A DNA stretch of 64,000 bases from positions 1,426,001 through 1,490,000 of the forward strand of contig NZ_CP077077.1 in NCBI RefSeq assembly GCF_019139675.1, in the 5' to 3' direction. Numbering within the stretch: position 1 is the first letter of the stretch; every line of letters starts with the position of its first letter. Below are positions 16,797 through 25,433 of this stretch, piece after piece. The notes beneath the pieces were generated by a model that saw nothing but the letters and a program-made list of their open reading frames with translations, had not been told where the DNA came from and did no database searches. Made by a program: the position numbers and the translations under genes. The DNA comes from Pseudomonas maumuensis. GTDB taxonomy: Bacteria > Pseudomonadota > Gammaproteobacteria > Pseudomonadales > Pseudomonadaceae.

Positions 16797-18434
16797 ATGC
16801 TGAAACTCAAATCCCTGCGCACCGAATGGGTCACGTTGCTGGCCAGCCTGTACCTGTTGATCGGCTTCAATACCTTGCTTTGGGAGCACCTGGAGTCCAT
16901 CGTGCCACCGGGCATGGTGGGGCTGTGGCTGAGTCTGGTGTTTGCCGTGCTAATGCTGTTCGCCTTCAATCTCATACTTACGTTACTGGCGTTTCGTTAT
17001 GTGTTGAAACCGGTATTGATTGTATTGTTCATCAGTGGCGCAAGTGTCGCTTACTTCATGAATCAATATGGTGTTCTTGTTGATGCTGGCATGTTTCGCA
17101 ATGTCGCCGAAACCAATGTCGCAGAAGTACGTGACCTGCTCTCGCTAAAGTTTGCCGCTTATATCCTGCTGCTGGGTGTGCTGCCGTCGCTGCTGGTGTG
17201 GAAGGCCAGGATCGCCTATCGCCCCTGGCACCGCGAGCTGCTGGGCAAGCTGGTGGTCAGTGGCGCTTGCGTCGCGGCCCTGGGCTCGGTGGCGCTGGTC
17301 AACTACCAGGGCTTGGCGTCGTTGTTTCGCAACCACCATGAACTGCGCCTGATGCTTACGCCGAGCAATATCGTCGGCGCCTCCATCGGCTATGTCAGCG
17401 AGCAAGTGGGTGCGGCCACCCGGCCTTTCCAGCGTTATGGCGAAGATGCCCGTCGCGATGCGGTCTGGCAGCGGCACCAGCGCAAGTCGCTGACCGTGCT
17501 GGTGGTCGGCGAGAGTGCCCGGGCGGAAAACTTCGGCCTGCTCGGCTATGCCCGCGACACTACCGCGCAATTGAGCAAGGAGCAGGGCCTGTTGAGCTTT
17601 ACCGACGTCCACTCTTGCGGCACCGAGACCGCCGTGTCGGTGCCCTGCATGTTTTCCGGCATGCCGCGCAAGGACTACGACGCCCGCGTGGCGAAGAACC
17701 GCGAAGGCCTGCTCGACATCCTCCAGCGCGCGGGGTTGGCGGTGCAGTGGCGCGACAACCAGTCCGGCTGCAAGGGCACCTGCGACCGGGTGCAGTTCAT
17801 CGACGTAAGCAACATGAAGGACCCGAGCCTATGCACCGGTGGCGAATGCCACGACGAGATCCTGCTGCAGGGGCTGGGGGAACTGCTCGACAACCTCGAC
17901 CAGGACACCGTGCTGGTGCTGCACCAGATGGGCAGCCATGGCCCGGAATACTTCAAGCGCTACCCGGCCGGCAGCGAACCTTTCACTCCGGTGTGCCGCA
18001 GCAACGCCCTGAACCAGTGCAGCCAACAGGAGATCGTCAACGGCTACGACAACACCCTGGCCTACACCGACAAGGTGCTGGCGACCTTGATCGATACCCT
18101 GCGCAGCAAGCAGGACAAGGTCGACACCGCGATGATCTATCTTTCAGATCATGGCGAGTCTCTGGGCGAGTACAACCTGTTCCTGCACGGCACGCCCTAC
18201 ATGATCGCCCCGGAGCAGCAGAAGCACGTGCCGCTGTTGGTCTGGTTCTCCGACAGCTACCGCGAGGATTTCGGTGTGGATACCGAATGCCTCGGCAAGA
18301 TGCGCAATGCGCCGTTGTCCCAGGACAATCTGTTCCACTCGATGCTCGGCCTGCTGCAGGTGCGCACCGAGGTCTACCAGCGCTCGCTGGACCTGTTCGC
18401 CGGTTGCCGACCCTGGCTGGCGGCCGATCGCTGA
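16797..18434 (+). CDS. eptA: Phosphoethanolamine--lipid A transferase (EptA family)
   Basis: A 545-residue inner-membrane enzyme. Five hydrophobic segments occupy about residues 10-185, and a periplasmic sulfatase-like domain follows. The catalytic nucleophile is the second Thr of GTETAVSVPCMFSGMP (Thr278). The zinc ligands come from VVGESARAENFGLLGYAR, HQMGSHGPEYF and LSDHGESLGEYNLFLHG. Six or more cysteines (CGTE, PCMF, SGCKGTC, LCTGGEC, VCRS, NQCSQ) match the disulfide pattern of EptA. It adds phosphoethanolamine to lipid A, which raises resistance to cationic peptides and polymyxins. No two-component system adjoins it. The membrane-domain stretch near 16960-17130 is AT-richer than the rest. 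Confidence 0.92.
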   Translation: MLKLKSLRTEWVTLLASLYLLIGFNTLLWEHLESIVPPGMVGLWLSLVFAVLMLFAFNLILTLLAFRYVLKPVLIVLFISGASVAYFMNQYGVLVDAGMFRNVAETNVAEVRDLLSLKFAAYILLLGVLPSLLVWKARIAYRPWHRELLGKLVVSGACVAALGSVALVNYQGLASLFRNHHELRLMLTPSNIVGASIGYVSEQVGAATRPFQRYGEDARRDAVWQRHQRKSLTVLVVGESARAENFGLLGYARDTTAQLSKEQGLLSFTDVHSCGTETAVSVPCMFSGMPRKDYDARVAKNREGLLDILQRAGLAVQWRDNQSGCKGTCDRVQFIDVSNMKDPSLCTGGECHDEILLQGLGELLDNLDQDTVLVLHQMGSHGPEYFKRYPAGSEPFTPVCRSNALNQCSQQEIVNGYDNTLAYTDKVLATLIDTLRSKQDKVDTAMIYLSDHGESLGEYNLFLHGTPYMIAPEQQKHVPLLVWFSDSYREDFGVDTECLGKMRNAPLSQDNLFHSMLGLLQVRTEVYQRSLDLFAGCRPWLAADR

Positions 18435-18501
18435 GCGTACCGACGATCAGCACCAAGGATGGCGTGGCTTGCGAGGTTTCACCCATTGCGCCCGCGCCGT
18501 A

Positions 18502-18507
18502 TATACT
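18502..18507 (+). promoter_or_regulatory. Probable -10 element of the rnd-ycgL operon
   Basis: TATACT, extended as TATATACTGCGCG, lies 27 bp before the GTG start of rnd. No convincing -35 was found at the right distance, so only the -10 is claimed. Confidence 0.5.
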
Positions 18508-18534
18508 GCGCGCCAATGTTAGTGGGAGAGCCTC

Positions 18535-19668
18535 GTGGCCATCGAAATTCACTGGATCCGTGACGACCAGACCCTGGCCCAGCACTGCCTAAGCTGGCGT
18601 GAACTGCCTTTTGTGGCCCTCGACACCGAATTCATGCGGGTCGACACCTTCTACCCGAAGGCCGGATTGATCCAGATCGGTGACGGCAAGCGTGCCTTCC
18701 TCATCGACCCCTTGCTGATTCGCGACTGGCAGCCGCTGGCCGAGCTGCTCGAAGACAATGGCGTGGTCAAGGTGCTGCACGCCTGCAGCGAAGACCTGGA
18801 GGTCCTGCTGCGCCTGACCGGCAAGCTGCCACAGCCACTGTTCGACACCCAGCTCGCCGCCGGCTACCTGAACATCGGCTTCTCGATGGGCTATTCGCGT
18901 CTGGTGCAGGACGTGCTGGGGCTCGAGCTGCCCAAGGGCGAGACCCGCTCCGACTGGCTGCAGCGCCCGCTCTCGGAGACCCAGGTCAGCTACGCCGCCG
19001 AAGACGCCGTGCATCTGGCCGAACTGTTCAGCGCCCTGCGCCCGCGGCTGTCGGACGACAAGTACGCCTGGGTGCTCGAGGACGGTGCCGAGCTGGTTGC
19101 CGCGCTGCGCCGCGAAGTCGAGCCCGAGACCCTCTACCGCGACGTCAAGCTGGCCTGGAAGCTGGGCCGCCAGCAGTTGGCCGTACTGCGCGAGCTGTGC
19201 GCCTGGCGCGAGCGTGAGGCCCGCAGCCGCGATGTACCGCGCAATCGCATCCTCAAGGAACACTCGTTGTGGCCCATGGCCAAGAGCCAGCCCGACAGCC
19301 CGTCGGCGCTGGCGAAAATCGACGAAATGCACCCGCGCACCATCCGCCAGGACGGCGAGGCGCTGATCCAGCTGATCAAGCGTGCCGCCAGCCTGCCGCA
19401 GGAGCAATGGCCCGCGCCGCTGCCCGAGCCGCTGCCGATCGAAGCCGCCGGCATTCTCAAGCGCCTGCGCGCCATCGGCCAGGCCGAAGGTGAGCGCCTG
19501 GGCATCGCCCCGGAACTGATGCTGCGCAAGAAAGCCCTCGAAGCCCTGCTCAAGAGCGGCTACCCCGATGGTCCCTACCAACTGCCCGACTCGCTGCGCG
19601 GCTGGCGTCGCGAGCGTATGGGCCAGGCCCTGCTGGACGACCTGGCCGGTGCCGGAGATTCTCGATGA
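18535..19668 (+). CDS. rnd: Ribonuclease D
   Basis: A 377-residue 3'-5' exoribonuclease that trims tRNA and other stable RNA precursors. The DEDDy motifs are complete: [20 protein letters not shown] (Exo I), [13 protein letters not shown] (Exo II) and [12 protein letters not shown] (Exo III with Tyr). HRDC domains fill the C-terminal half. The start is GTG with GGGAGA six bases upstream. It overlaps the next gene by four bases (ATGA), so the two are translationally coupled. Confidence 0.94.
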   Translation: MAIEIHWIRDDQTLAQHCLSWRELPFVALDTEFMRVDTFYPKAGLIQIGDGKRAFLIDPLLIRDWQPLAELLEDNGVVKVLHACSEDLEVLLRLTGKLPQPLFDTQLAAGYLNIGFSMGYSRLVQDVLGLELPKGETRSDWLQRPLSETQVSYAAEDAVHLAELFSALRPRLSDDKYAWVLEDGAELVAALRREVEPETLYRDVKLAWKLGRQQLAVLRELCAWREREARSRDVPRNRILKEHSLWPMAKSQPDSPSALAKIDEMHPRTIRQDGEALIQLIKRAASLPQEQWPAPLPEPLPIEAAGILKRLRAIGQAEGERLGIAPELMLRKKALEALLKSGYPDGPYQLPDSLRGWRRERMGQALLDDLAGAGDSR

Positions 19669-19958
19669 AACGTATCTGCTCGATCTACAAGAGCCCCCGC
19701 AAGAACGAGATGTACCTGTATGTGCTCAAGGCCGAGGGCCTGGAGCGTGTGCCCGAGGGGCTGTTGCCTTTCTTCGGCACGCCCGTGCATGCCTTCGACC
19801 TGGTGCTCAGCCCCGAGCGCAAGCTGGCCCGCGAGGACATCGCCAAGGTGCTGGAGAACTTGGACAACCAGGGCTACCACCTGCAGATGCCGCCGCCGGA
19901 CGACGACTACATCGAGCACCTGCCCGAAGAACTGCTGCGCCGCAACGACCCGGCCTGA
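19665..19958 (+). CDS. YcgL domain-containing protein
   Basis: A 97-residue protein with the YcgL (UPF0745) pattern: [20 protein letters not shown] at the N-terminus and [18 protein letters not shown] near the C-terminus. YcgL folds as a small alpha/beta domain of unknown function and is often found after rnd in gammaproteobacteria, as here. The start overlaps the rnd stop (ATGA). Confidence 0.92.
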   Translation: MKRICSIYKSPRKNEMYLYVLKAEGLERVPEGLLPFFGTPVHAFDLVLSPERKLAREDIAKVLENLDNQGYHLQMPPPDDDYIEHLPEELLRRNDPA

Positions 19959-19984
19959 TCCGGGCGCGGTCTCTTCTTTAGTCT

Positions 19985-20005
19985 GCGGCCCGCCTGGCGG
20001 GCCGC
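19985..20005 (+). terminator. Hairpin after rnd-ycgL
   Basis: A ten-base perfect palindrome, GCGGCCCGCC and GGCGGGCCGC around one base, followed by TTCCGTTGTTTG. It probably ends the rnd-ycgL transcript; the U-tract is weak. Confidence 0.55.
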
Positions 20006-20034
20006 TTCCGTTGTTTGCCAAGGTTGTGTGTCAC

Positions 20035-20967
20035 ATGCGCGTTCTGATCGCTGAACAGGATCATGCCAACTATGCCCGCCTGCTGGGCGAGGCGGCGCCG
20101 GACCTGGAGGTCCTGACCAGTGGCGATTCCGCCGAACTGGCCCGCCAGGCCCCCGACTGCCCGGTATGGCTGGGCCAGCCCGACCTGCTGGCCAGCCTGT
20201 TGCGCCAGGGCCACAAACCCCAGTGGATGCAATCGACCTGGGCCGGCATCACGCCATTGCTGGCCGACGGCCTGCCGCGCGACTACCGCCTGACCCGGGC
20301 GGTGGGGATCTTTGGCCAGGTGATGGCCGAGTACATGCTCACCTACATGCTTGGCCATGAGCGCGATGTGCTGTCGCGCCTGGTCAGCCAGGTCGAGCGG
20401 CGCTGGGACGATCGGCCAGGGCGGACCCTGGAAGGACGGCGGGTGTTGATCGTCGGCACCGGCGATATCGGCCAGCAAGTCGCCGAGTTCCTCATGCCCT
20501 TTGGCGTCACCTTGTACGGGGTAGCCAGCAGTGCCCGTGAGCAGGCGCCGTTCGTCGAGGTGGCCGGGCTCGACCAGTTGCCTCGCCTGGTCGGCGAGGC
20601 CGACTACGTGCTCAACCTGTTGCCCGACACACCGGCTACCCATGACTTGTACGATGCGGCACTGTTCAAGTGCTTCCGTTCCAGTGCCTTGTTCATCAAT
20701 GCCGGGCGTGGCGTGGCGGTAGTCGATGCCGACCTGGTCGAGGCGCTCAAGCAAGGGCACCTGGCCGGCGCGGTGATCGATGTCTGCCGCCAGGAGCCGT
20801 TGCCCCAGCGCCACCCGTTCTGGACTGCCTGGGGGTTGCTGCTGACCGGGCACAGCTCGGCGCCGACCTCGCCGGCGGCGATGGTGCGGTTGTTCGTCGG
20901 GAATGCGCAGGCGTATGCGGCGGGGCAGGGGTTGCGGGGCGAGGTGGATTTCGCGCGGGGTTATTGA
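20035..20967 (+). CDS. D-2-hydroxyacid dehydrogenase family protein (GhrA-like)
   Basis: A 310-residue NAD(P)-dependent 2-hydroxyacid dehydrogenase. The Rossmann motif is VLIVGTGDIGQQVAEFL (about residues 139-155). The catalytic triad region is visible: Arg in INAGRGVAVVDADLV, Glu/Asp in DVCRQEPLPQRHPFW and His in LLLTGHSSAPTSP. Relatives reduce glyoxylate and hydroxypyruvate; the substrate here is not determined. The start is ATG 20035 (MRVLIAEQDH), AAGG 11 bases upstream. The much longer open frame upstream overlaps ycgL in another frame and is not coding. Confidence 0.85.
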   Translation: MRVLIAEQDHANYARLLGEAAPDLEVLTSGDSAELARQAPDCPVWLGQPDLLASLLRQGHKPQWMQSTWAGITPLLADGLPRDYRLTRAVGIFGQVMAEYMLTYMLGHERDVLSRLVSQVERRWDDRPGRTLEGRRVLIVGTGDIGQQVAEFLMPFGVTLYGVASSAREQAPFVEVAGLDQLPRLVGEADYVLNLLPDTPATHDLYDAALFKCFRSSALFINAGRGVAVVDADLVEALKQGHLAGAVIDVCRQEPLPQRHPFWTAWGLLLTGHSSAPTSPAAMVRLFVGNAQAYAAGQGLRGEVDFARGY

Positions 20968-20984
20968 TCGTAGTCCGGCCGTTG

Positions 20985-21063
20985 CGGCCCTATCGCCGGC
21001 AAGCCGGCTCCCACAGGAGACCGCGCAACCTTGTGGGAGCCGGCTTGCCGGCGATGGGCCGGT
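20985..21063. repeat. REP pair, convergent genes
   Basis: Perfect forward (TATCGCCGGCAAGCCGGCTC) and reverse (GAGCCGGCTTGCCGGCGATG) copies, spaced by about 18 bp. They separate the hydroxyacid dehydrogenase from the convergent nitroreductase. Confidence 0.85.
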
Positions 21064-21079
21064 GCTATCGAGGGAAGGC

Positions 21080-21673
21080 TTACAGGCTGAAGTCGCCTTC
21101 GGCCGCCAGCTCGCTCAACGGCCGGCGCGGGCTCGGCACTTCGCGGGCCTGCAGACCTTCGGCCAGGGTCGCCTTGTCGCCCAGCTTGCCGATTGCCACC
21201 ATCGCGTGCAGTGCGTAGCCCTCGGGGATCTTCAGCTCGCGCCGGGCCAGGTCCTGGTCGAAGCCGGCCATGCCGTGGGTGTGCCAGCCGCTGATGCTGG
21301 CCTGCAACGCCAAATGGCCCCAGGCCGAACCCGTGTCGAAGGTGTGCCACAGGGCCGGCTTCTCTTCATCGGAGCCGGGAGCGGCGAAGGTGGTCTTGGA
21401 GATGATCAGCACCAGCGCCGAGGCATGCTGCGCCCAGCTGCGGTTGAACTCGTTGAGGATGTCCAGGTAGCGCGCCCAGCTCGGCGTGTCGCGACGGGCA
21501 TAAAGGAAACGCCACGGCTGCGAGTTGTAGGCCGACGGCGCCCAGCGCGCGGCCTCGAGGAAGCTCAGCAAGGTTTCCTGGCTGATCGGCTCGTTGGTGA
21601 AGGCGCGGGGCGACCAGCGATTGATGAACTGCTCGTTGATGGCGTAGTCGGCGATGCGTGGGGTGGCGCTCAT
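21080..21673 (-). CDS. Nitroreductase family protein
   Basis: A 197-residue FMN-dependent nitroreductase-fold protein. The N-terminal RWSPRAFTNEPI supplies the Arg-Ser FMN phosphate contacts, and EAARWAPSAYNSQPWRFLY is the family signature. HLALQASISGWHTHGMAGFD fits the C-terminal FMN loop. Such enzymes reduce nitroaromatics, quinones or enones with NAD(P)H. The physiological substrate is unknown. The ATG follows GGAGCAACC. Confidence 0.88.
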   Translation of the reverse strand: MSATPRIADYAINEQFINRWSPRAFTNEPISQETLLSFLEAARWAPSAYNSQPWRFLYARRDTPSWARYLDILNEFNRSWAQHASALVLIISKTTFAAPGSDEEKPALWHTFDTGSAWGHLALQASISGWHTHGMAGFDQDLARRELKIPEGYALHAMVAIGKLGDKATLAEGLQAREVPSPRRPLSELAAEGDFSL

Positions 21674-21818
21674 GGTTGCTCCTGCAAGGGCTGGGACAAA
21701 GACCGCACGCTACTGCGTCCGGCGAGCACTGACAAGCGGTCTGGCGTTGCCGCCGGACTGCCTCTAGACTGGCGCCGCCGCGCGCCGCGGATTGATGTTG
21801 ACTGCAGGAACACGTGTG

Positions 21819-22268
21819 ATGATCGCCGATACCGCGCCCTTCTGGCGGCGCAAGACCCTCGACCAGCTCGATGCGCAAGAGTGGGAGTCGCTGTGCGACG
21901 GCTGCGGCCTGTGCTGCCTGCAGAAACTCGAGGACGAAGAGGACAACAGCGTCTACTACACGAGCATCGCCTGCAAGCTGCTCGACCTGCAGACCTGCCA
22001 GTGCAGCGACTATCCCAATCGCTTCCGCTTCGTGCCCGATTGCATCCAGCTGACCCCGGGCAAGGCCGACCAGTTCAAGTGGCTGCCGCCCACCTGTGGT
22101 TATCGCCTGGTCAGCGAAGGCCAGGATTTGCCGTCGTGGCATCACCTGGTCTGCGGCGATCGCGGGCAAGTGCATGAGCAACGCATTTCCCGGTCCGGGC
22201 GGATGCTCAGCGAGAACGACGTGGACGAAGACGACTGGGAAGACCACCTGATTTTTCGCGCGGGTTGA
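21819..22268 (+). CDS. YcgN family cysteine cluster protein (UPF0260)
   Basis: A 149-residue protein starting [17 protein letters not shown], the conserved N-terminus of UPF0260. Eight cysteines in the order [30 protein letters not shown] look like a metal (Fe-S or zinc) binding site. Function unknown. The ATG at 21819 gives the family length; an earlier in-frame ATG at 21792 is less likely. The next gene starts 26 bp downstream, so the two may be co-transcribed. Confidence 0.88.
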   Translation: MIADTAPFWRRKTLDQLDAQEWESLCDGCGLCCLQKLEDEEDNSVYYTSIACKLLDLQTCQCSDYPNRFRFVPDCIQLTPGKADQFKWLPPTCGYRLVSEGQDLPSWHHLVCGDRGQVHEQRISRSGRMLSENDVDEDDWEDHLIFRAG

Positions 22269-22294
22269 GCCGCGCGGCTACAAGGAGTTTCGCT

Positions 22295-23503
22295 ATGCGT
22301 CGCCCGCTGTTGATGGTGCTTGGTCTGCTGCTCAGCACCCAGGCGCTGGCCAGGAAAGTCGATCTGGACTATCAGGTTCGCCTGTTGCCGCAGAGCGGCC
22401 AGGCCGAGGTGCGCCTGACCTTGGCCGACGGCAGCGTGGTGCGCAGCCTGGACTTCGACCTGGGCAAAGCCGGCGTCTATAGCGACTTCCTTGCTGATGG
22501 CCAGTGGCAGCTGCAGAACGGGCGCGGTGTCTGGCACCCGGCGTCAGGCAAGACCAGCCTCAGCTACCGCGTGCTGCTCGACCAGCAACCGAAGGGCGGT
22601 GCCCATGAAACCCGCATGACCGCGCACTGGGCGCTGTTCCGTGGCGATCAGCTGGTGCCGCCGGCGCGCCTCGACCAGCAGGACGGCACCGAGCTGGTGT
22701 CGCGCCTGGCTTTCGACCTGCCGGCCGGCTGGAAGAGTGTCGAGACCGCCTGGCCACGCATCGGTCGGCAGAAATTCCGCATCGATGATGTATCGCGCCT
22801 GTTCGACCGCCCCACCGGCTGGATGCTCGCCGGCAACCTGGGCAGCCGCCGGGCGCGTCTTGGCGATACCGAGGTGACCGTCGCCGCGCCGCAAGGGCAG
22901 GGCATGCGCCGCATGGACACCTTGACCCTGCTGACCTTCGTCTGGCCGCAGTTGCAGTCGGTGTTTCCACGCAACCCGCCCAAGTTGCTGCTGGTCGGTG
23001 CCCGCGATGAGATGTGGCGTGGCGTGCTCGGCGGCAACAATTCGTTGTACCTGCACAGCACGCGCCCGCTGGTCAGCGAGAACGGCACCAGCCCGGTGCT
23101 GCGTGAGCTAGTGCAGTTGTTCGCCCGCATCAACGACCGCGATGGCAGCGACTGGCTGGGCGAAAGCCTGGCCGATTACTACGCCGCCGAGCTGTTGCGT
23201 CGTGCTGGCGGTATGAGCGACGACCGCTACGAGGCGTTGCAGGCGCGCCTGCACAAGCTGGGCGACAAGGTTAATCACCTCAAGGGTGCCAAGGCTAGCC
23301 CGGCCCAAGTGGCTCGCGGCGTGTTGCTATTGCAGGCGCTGGACCGCGAGATCCGGCTGCACAACCATGACAAGCGTTCGCTGGACGATGTCGCCCGGGC
23401 GCTGATGCGCCTGTCGAGCGTCAGCACCGAGGAGTTCGTGCAGATCAGCGAGAACGTCCTGGGGCGGCAGTCCGAAGCATTGCAAAGCAAGGTATTGCGC
23501 TAG
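22295..23503 (+). CDS. Secreted protein resembling an M61/M1-type peptidase domain without its zinc motif
   Basis: A 402-residue protein with a signal peptide (MRRPLLMVLGLLLSTQALA, cleavage after ALA). The ATG follows AAGGAG. I do not know the name of the family. Its architecture recalls gluzincin aminopeptidases: a beta-rich N-terminal part (about 20-200) and a helical part. There, WLGESLADYYAAELLRR (about 287-303) matches the segment carrying the third zinc-ligand Glu. Where HExxH is expected, about 16 residues earlier, the sequence is RELVQ (270-274), so both His ligands are missing. I infer a periplasmic, non-catalytic peptidase relative. Confidence applies to the gene, less to the fold. 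Confidence 0.7.
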   Translation: MRRPLLMVLGLLLSTQALARKVDLDYQVRLLPQSGQAEVRLTLADGSVVRSLDFDLGKAGVYSDFLADGQWQLQNGRGVWHPASGKTSLSYRVLLDQQPKGGAHETRMTAHWALFRGDQLVPPARLDQQDGTELVSRLAFDLPAGWKSVETAWPRIGRQKFRIDDVSRLFDRPTGWMLAGNLGSRRARLGDTEVTVAAPQGQGMRRMDTLTLLTFVWPQLQSVFPRNPPKLLLVGARDEMWRGVLGGNNSLYLHSTRPLVSENGTSPVLRELVQLFARINDRDGSDWLGESLADYYAAELLRRAGGMSDDRYEALQARLHKLGDKVNHLKGAKASPAQVARGVLLLQALDREIRLHNHDKRSLDDVARALMRLSSVSTEEFVQISENVLGRQSEALQSKVLR

Positions 23504-23510
23504 GCGCAGG

Positions 23511-23593
23511 ATCTATCGCGGGGCAAGCCCGTTGCCACGACCCCGGACATCATTTTGAACGCGGGCTCGTGGGAGCGAGTTTGCCCCGCGACG
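23511..23593. repeat. REP-like pair of the second class (CGGGGCAAGCCCG type)
   Basis: TATCGCGGGGCAAGCCCG at about 23514 faces GGGAGCGAGTTTGCCCCGCG at about 23571. This class differs from the GCCGGCAAGCCGGC class seen elsewhere in the window. It fills the gap between convergent genes. Confidence 0.7.
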
Positions 23594-23596
23594 CTT

Positions 23597-23920
23597 TCAA
23601 CCGCCGGTCACCGTCGCGGTCCGGGTCGCCGCCTCGGCGCTGGCCTTCAGCGCCTTGAGCTCGGCAGCCCCTCGTTCTATGTCGCGATGCAGGCGCAGGT
23701 ATTCGGCGCGATGCCGCAGCCACCACGCCTTGGTCGAGCAATGCCCGCTCACGCCACGGGCCAGCGCCAGGCCGCCGACGGCAACCTGCAACATCCCCAG
23801 CAGGCCACCGTGGCGCAGCCCCTTGCTGATCATCAACGCGCCCCCAGCCAGGGAACTGATGCGCTCCAGGCCGTGGACATTGTGTTCCGGTGCGTCGGTT
23901 GTCCAATGGGTATCGTGCAT
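23597..23920 (-). CDS. Small YgaP-like (DUF2892) membrane protein
   Basis: A 107-residue protein. The central part ERISSLAGGALMISKGLRHG and a second hydrophobic run GGLLGMLQVAVGGLALARGV are the two short membrane hairpin segments of DUF2892 (YgaP transmembrane) proteins. A Trp- and Arg-rich stretch (CSTKAWWLRHRAEYLRLHRD) and an Ala-rich helix follow. The ATG has GGAGA nine bases upstream. Function unknown. Confidence 0.72.
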   Translation of the reverse strand: MHDTHWTTDAPEHNVHGLERISSLAGGALMISKGLRHGGLLGMLQVAVGGLALARGVSGHCSTKAWWLRHRAEYLRLHRDIERGAAELKALKASAEAATRTATVTGG

Positions 23921-24120
23921 TGCCGGGTCTCCTCAGGTTGGTGATATCCAGCAGACTTTGCTCAGCGTGCAAGCGTTCAGTGTAATTTGCCGCGTGGTTG
24001 CCCCGGACAACTTCGAGACTGTTCTGAGCAGGGGTGTTTATGGCGATTGGTTGCAGGTGTCGTTGGCGAGCGTGTTGGTTTTAATGAAACTTTTGCTCAG
24101 CGTATTTAATCAGCTGTGAC

Positions 24121-24435
24121 ATGAAAGATCCGCCGTGGCTGAACGACTATGGAGAATCTCTAAATCTCGCTTTTGCCGTTGCCGTTGCCGTTGCCGTTGT
24201 TTTTTGCTTTTGCTTCTAAGTGCGCGATAGTTCAGGCGACACAAATTGCGACTTCAGGAGGCCGAACGGAGGTCTCCTGAAGTCGCGAAGTTACGGGCGG
24301 CGCCTGGACTGACGCAGCTGTCGCTAGCTGGGTAGGGCGCTAGACTCCTGATCGGCATCGGCATCGGCATCGGCATCGGCATCGGCATCGGCATCGGCAA
24401 CGGCAACGGCAACGGCAACGGCCCACGGTGGCGTG
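24121..24435. repeat. Gene-free element with inverted hexanucleotide arrays
   Basis: The gap between 23921 and 24596 has no convincing gene. Within it, GCCGTT is repeated four times at 24175-24198. AACGGC, its exact complement, is repeated four times at 24399-24422, giving a perfect 24-bp inverted repeat about 200 bp apart. Eight copies of ATCGGC (24351-24398) run straight into the right arm. A near-inverted 9-mer (CCGCCGTGG at 24130, CCACGGTGG at 24423) brackets the arrays, and a 13-bp hairpin lies between them. Short frames on both strands (for example 24121-24219, coding a VA-repeat peptide of 32 residues; complement, an AD-repeat peptide) follow from the hexamer and I do not call them genes. 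Confidence 0.8.
24248..24286. other. Perfect 13-bp hairpin inside the hexamer element
   Basis: GCGACTTCAGGAG (24248-24260) and CTCCTGAAGTCGC (24274-24286) are exact complements around a 13-base loop. There is no T-tract on either side, so it is not a standard terminator. Confidence 0.75.
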
Positions 24436-24539
24436 TACTTCGCCGCGTAGACGCCTGGCTTGCACAGGAGCCGGATGTGATCAAATACCCCCGCAATCCC
24501 TAAGCCCCACCTCATGTGAACCGTTCATCAAAAAATCTG

Positions 24540-24592
24540 TAGACACATTGTCTAACGGCGCTCTATATTCATTATACAAACTGTAGACACAA
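24540..24592. promoter_or_regulatory. Palindrome TAGACACATTGTCTA plus half-site, candidate autoregulatory operator
   Basis: TAGACA and TGTCTA are arranged symmetrically around CAT at 24540-24554. A second half-site, CTGTAGACACA, lies at 24581-24591 and repeats the sequence at 24537-24547. An AT-rich -10-like TTATAC lies between them (about 24572). All are directly upstream of the GntR-family start codon, as expected for autoregulation. Confidence 0.5.
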
Positions 24593-24596
24593 GCAT

Positions 24597-25340
24597 ATGA
24601 CAACCAAAAAGGCCGCCATGAAAGCCAACGCTGATGTCCAACCGTCCGCCGACGAGGCGCCCATCGATCGCAAGGGCGTCCTTGCCGAGGCCTTGCGCCG
24701 GCGCATCCTCAGCATGGAGCTGGCGCCGGGAGCGGTGGTCGACGAGCTGGCGCTGTGCGACGAATTCGGCCTGTCGCGGCCTCCGGTTCGCGAGCTGCTG
24801 CGGCAGATGGCTGCCGAGGGTTATGTGGAGCTGGAGGCCAACCGGGCCCCGCGGGTGGCGGCGATGAACCACGACTCGCTGCACAGCTTCTTCCTGGCCG
24901 CGCCGCTGATCTACATCGCCACCACGCAACTGGCAGCCACCCATGCCACGGCGGCGGAGATCGAAGGGCTCAAGGCCATCCAGGCACTGTTCCGCCAGGC
25001 CATCGAGAGCAAGGACGTGGAAAACCGCGTGCTCTACAACGATGCTTTCCACCTGGAAATCGGCAAGATCGCCCACAACGACTACCTACTGCCCAGCCTG
25101 CGCCGCCTGCTGATCGACCACACCCGCTTGGGCAAGATCTTCTACCGTCACCCGACCACCGACGACATGCAGCGCGACCTCGAGCTGGCCTGCATGCAAC
25201 ACGATCAGATGATCGAGGCGATCGAACGCCGCGATCCACAAACCGCGGGGCAGCTGGTGCGCGAGCACTTCGAGCTATCCCGTCGGCGCATGGCCGAATA
25301 TGCGGCGCCCCAGGGAATGGAAGTGGCACTGGCCTTGTGA
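24597..25340 (+). CDS. GntR/FadR-family regulator of the adjacent catabolic cluster
   Basis: A 247-residue regulator. The winged HTH reads LRRRILSMELAPGAVVDELA, then CDEFGLSRPPVRELLRQMAAEGYVEL. The C-terminal all-helical FCD domain carries NDAFHLEIGKIAHN and a His-rich segment (HDQMIEAIERRD; REHFELSRRR) that usually binds a metal and an organic acid effector. The start is ATG 24597; an ATG 7 codons later is possible. It is the first gene of the cluster and probably represses it until the substrate appears. Confidence 0.88.
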   Translation: MTTKKAAMKANADVQPSADEAPIDRKGVLAEALRRRILSMELAPGAVVDELALCDEFGLSRPPVRELLRQMAAEGYVELEANRAPRVAAMNHDSLHSFFLAAPLIYIATTQLAATHATAAEIEGLKAIQALFRQAIESKDVENRVLYNDAFHLEIGKIAHNDYLLPSLRRLLIDHTRLGKIFYRHPTTDDMQRDLELACMQHDQMIEAIERRDPQTAGQLVREHFELSRRRMAEYAAPQGMEVALAL

Positions 25341-25433
25341 CGTGACACTCATCGCCCGCCACTGTCCCGGCAGGAGGCCGCAAAGGGCGGGCGTGATGAG
25401 GAACAGACCTAACAACAATATCTGGTTCCTGAA

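Noticed and set aside
16960..17130. Possible foreign insertion in the membrane domain of eptA
   Set aside because: The drop in GC coincides with hydrophobic helices, whose codons are T-rich. The protein is continuous and of normal length.
24121..24515. Short peptides with VA, AD or PM repeats on both strands
   Set aside because: They are simply the hexamer arrays translated in different frames. There is no ribosome site, and several frames are equally open. The DNA repeat is the feature.
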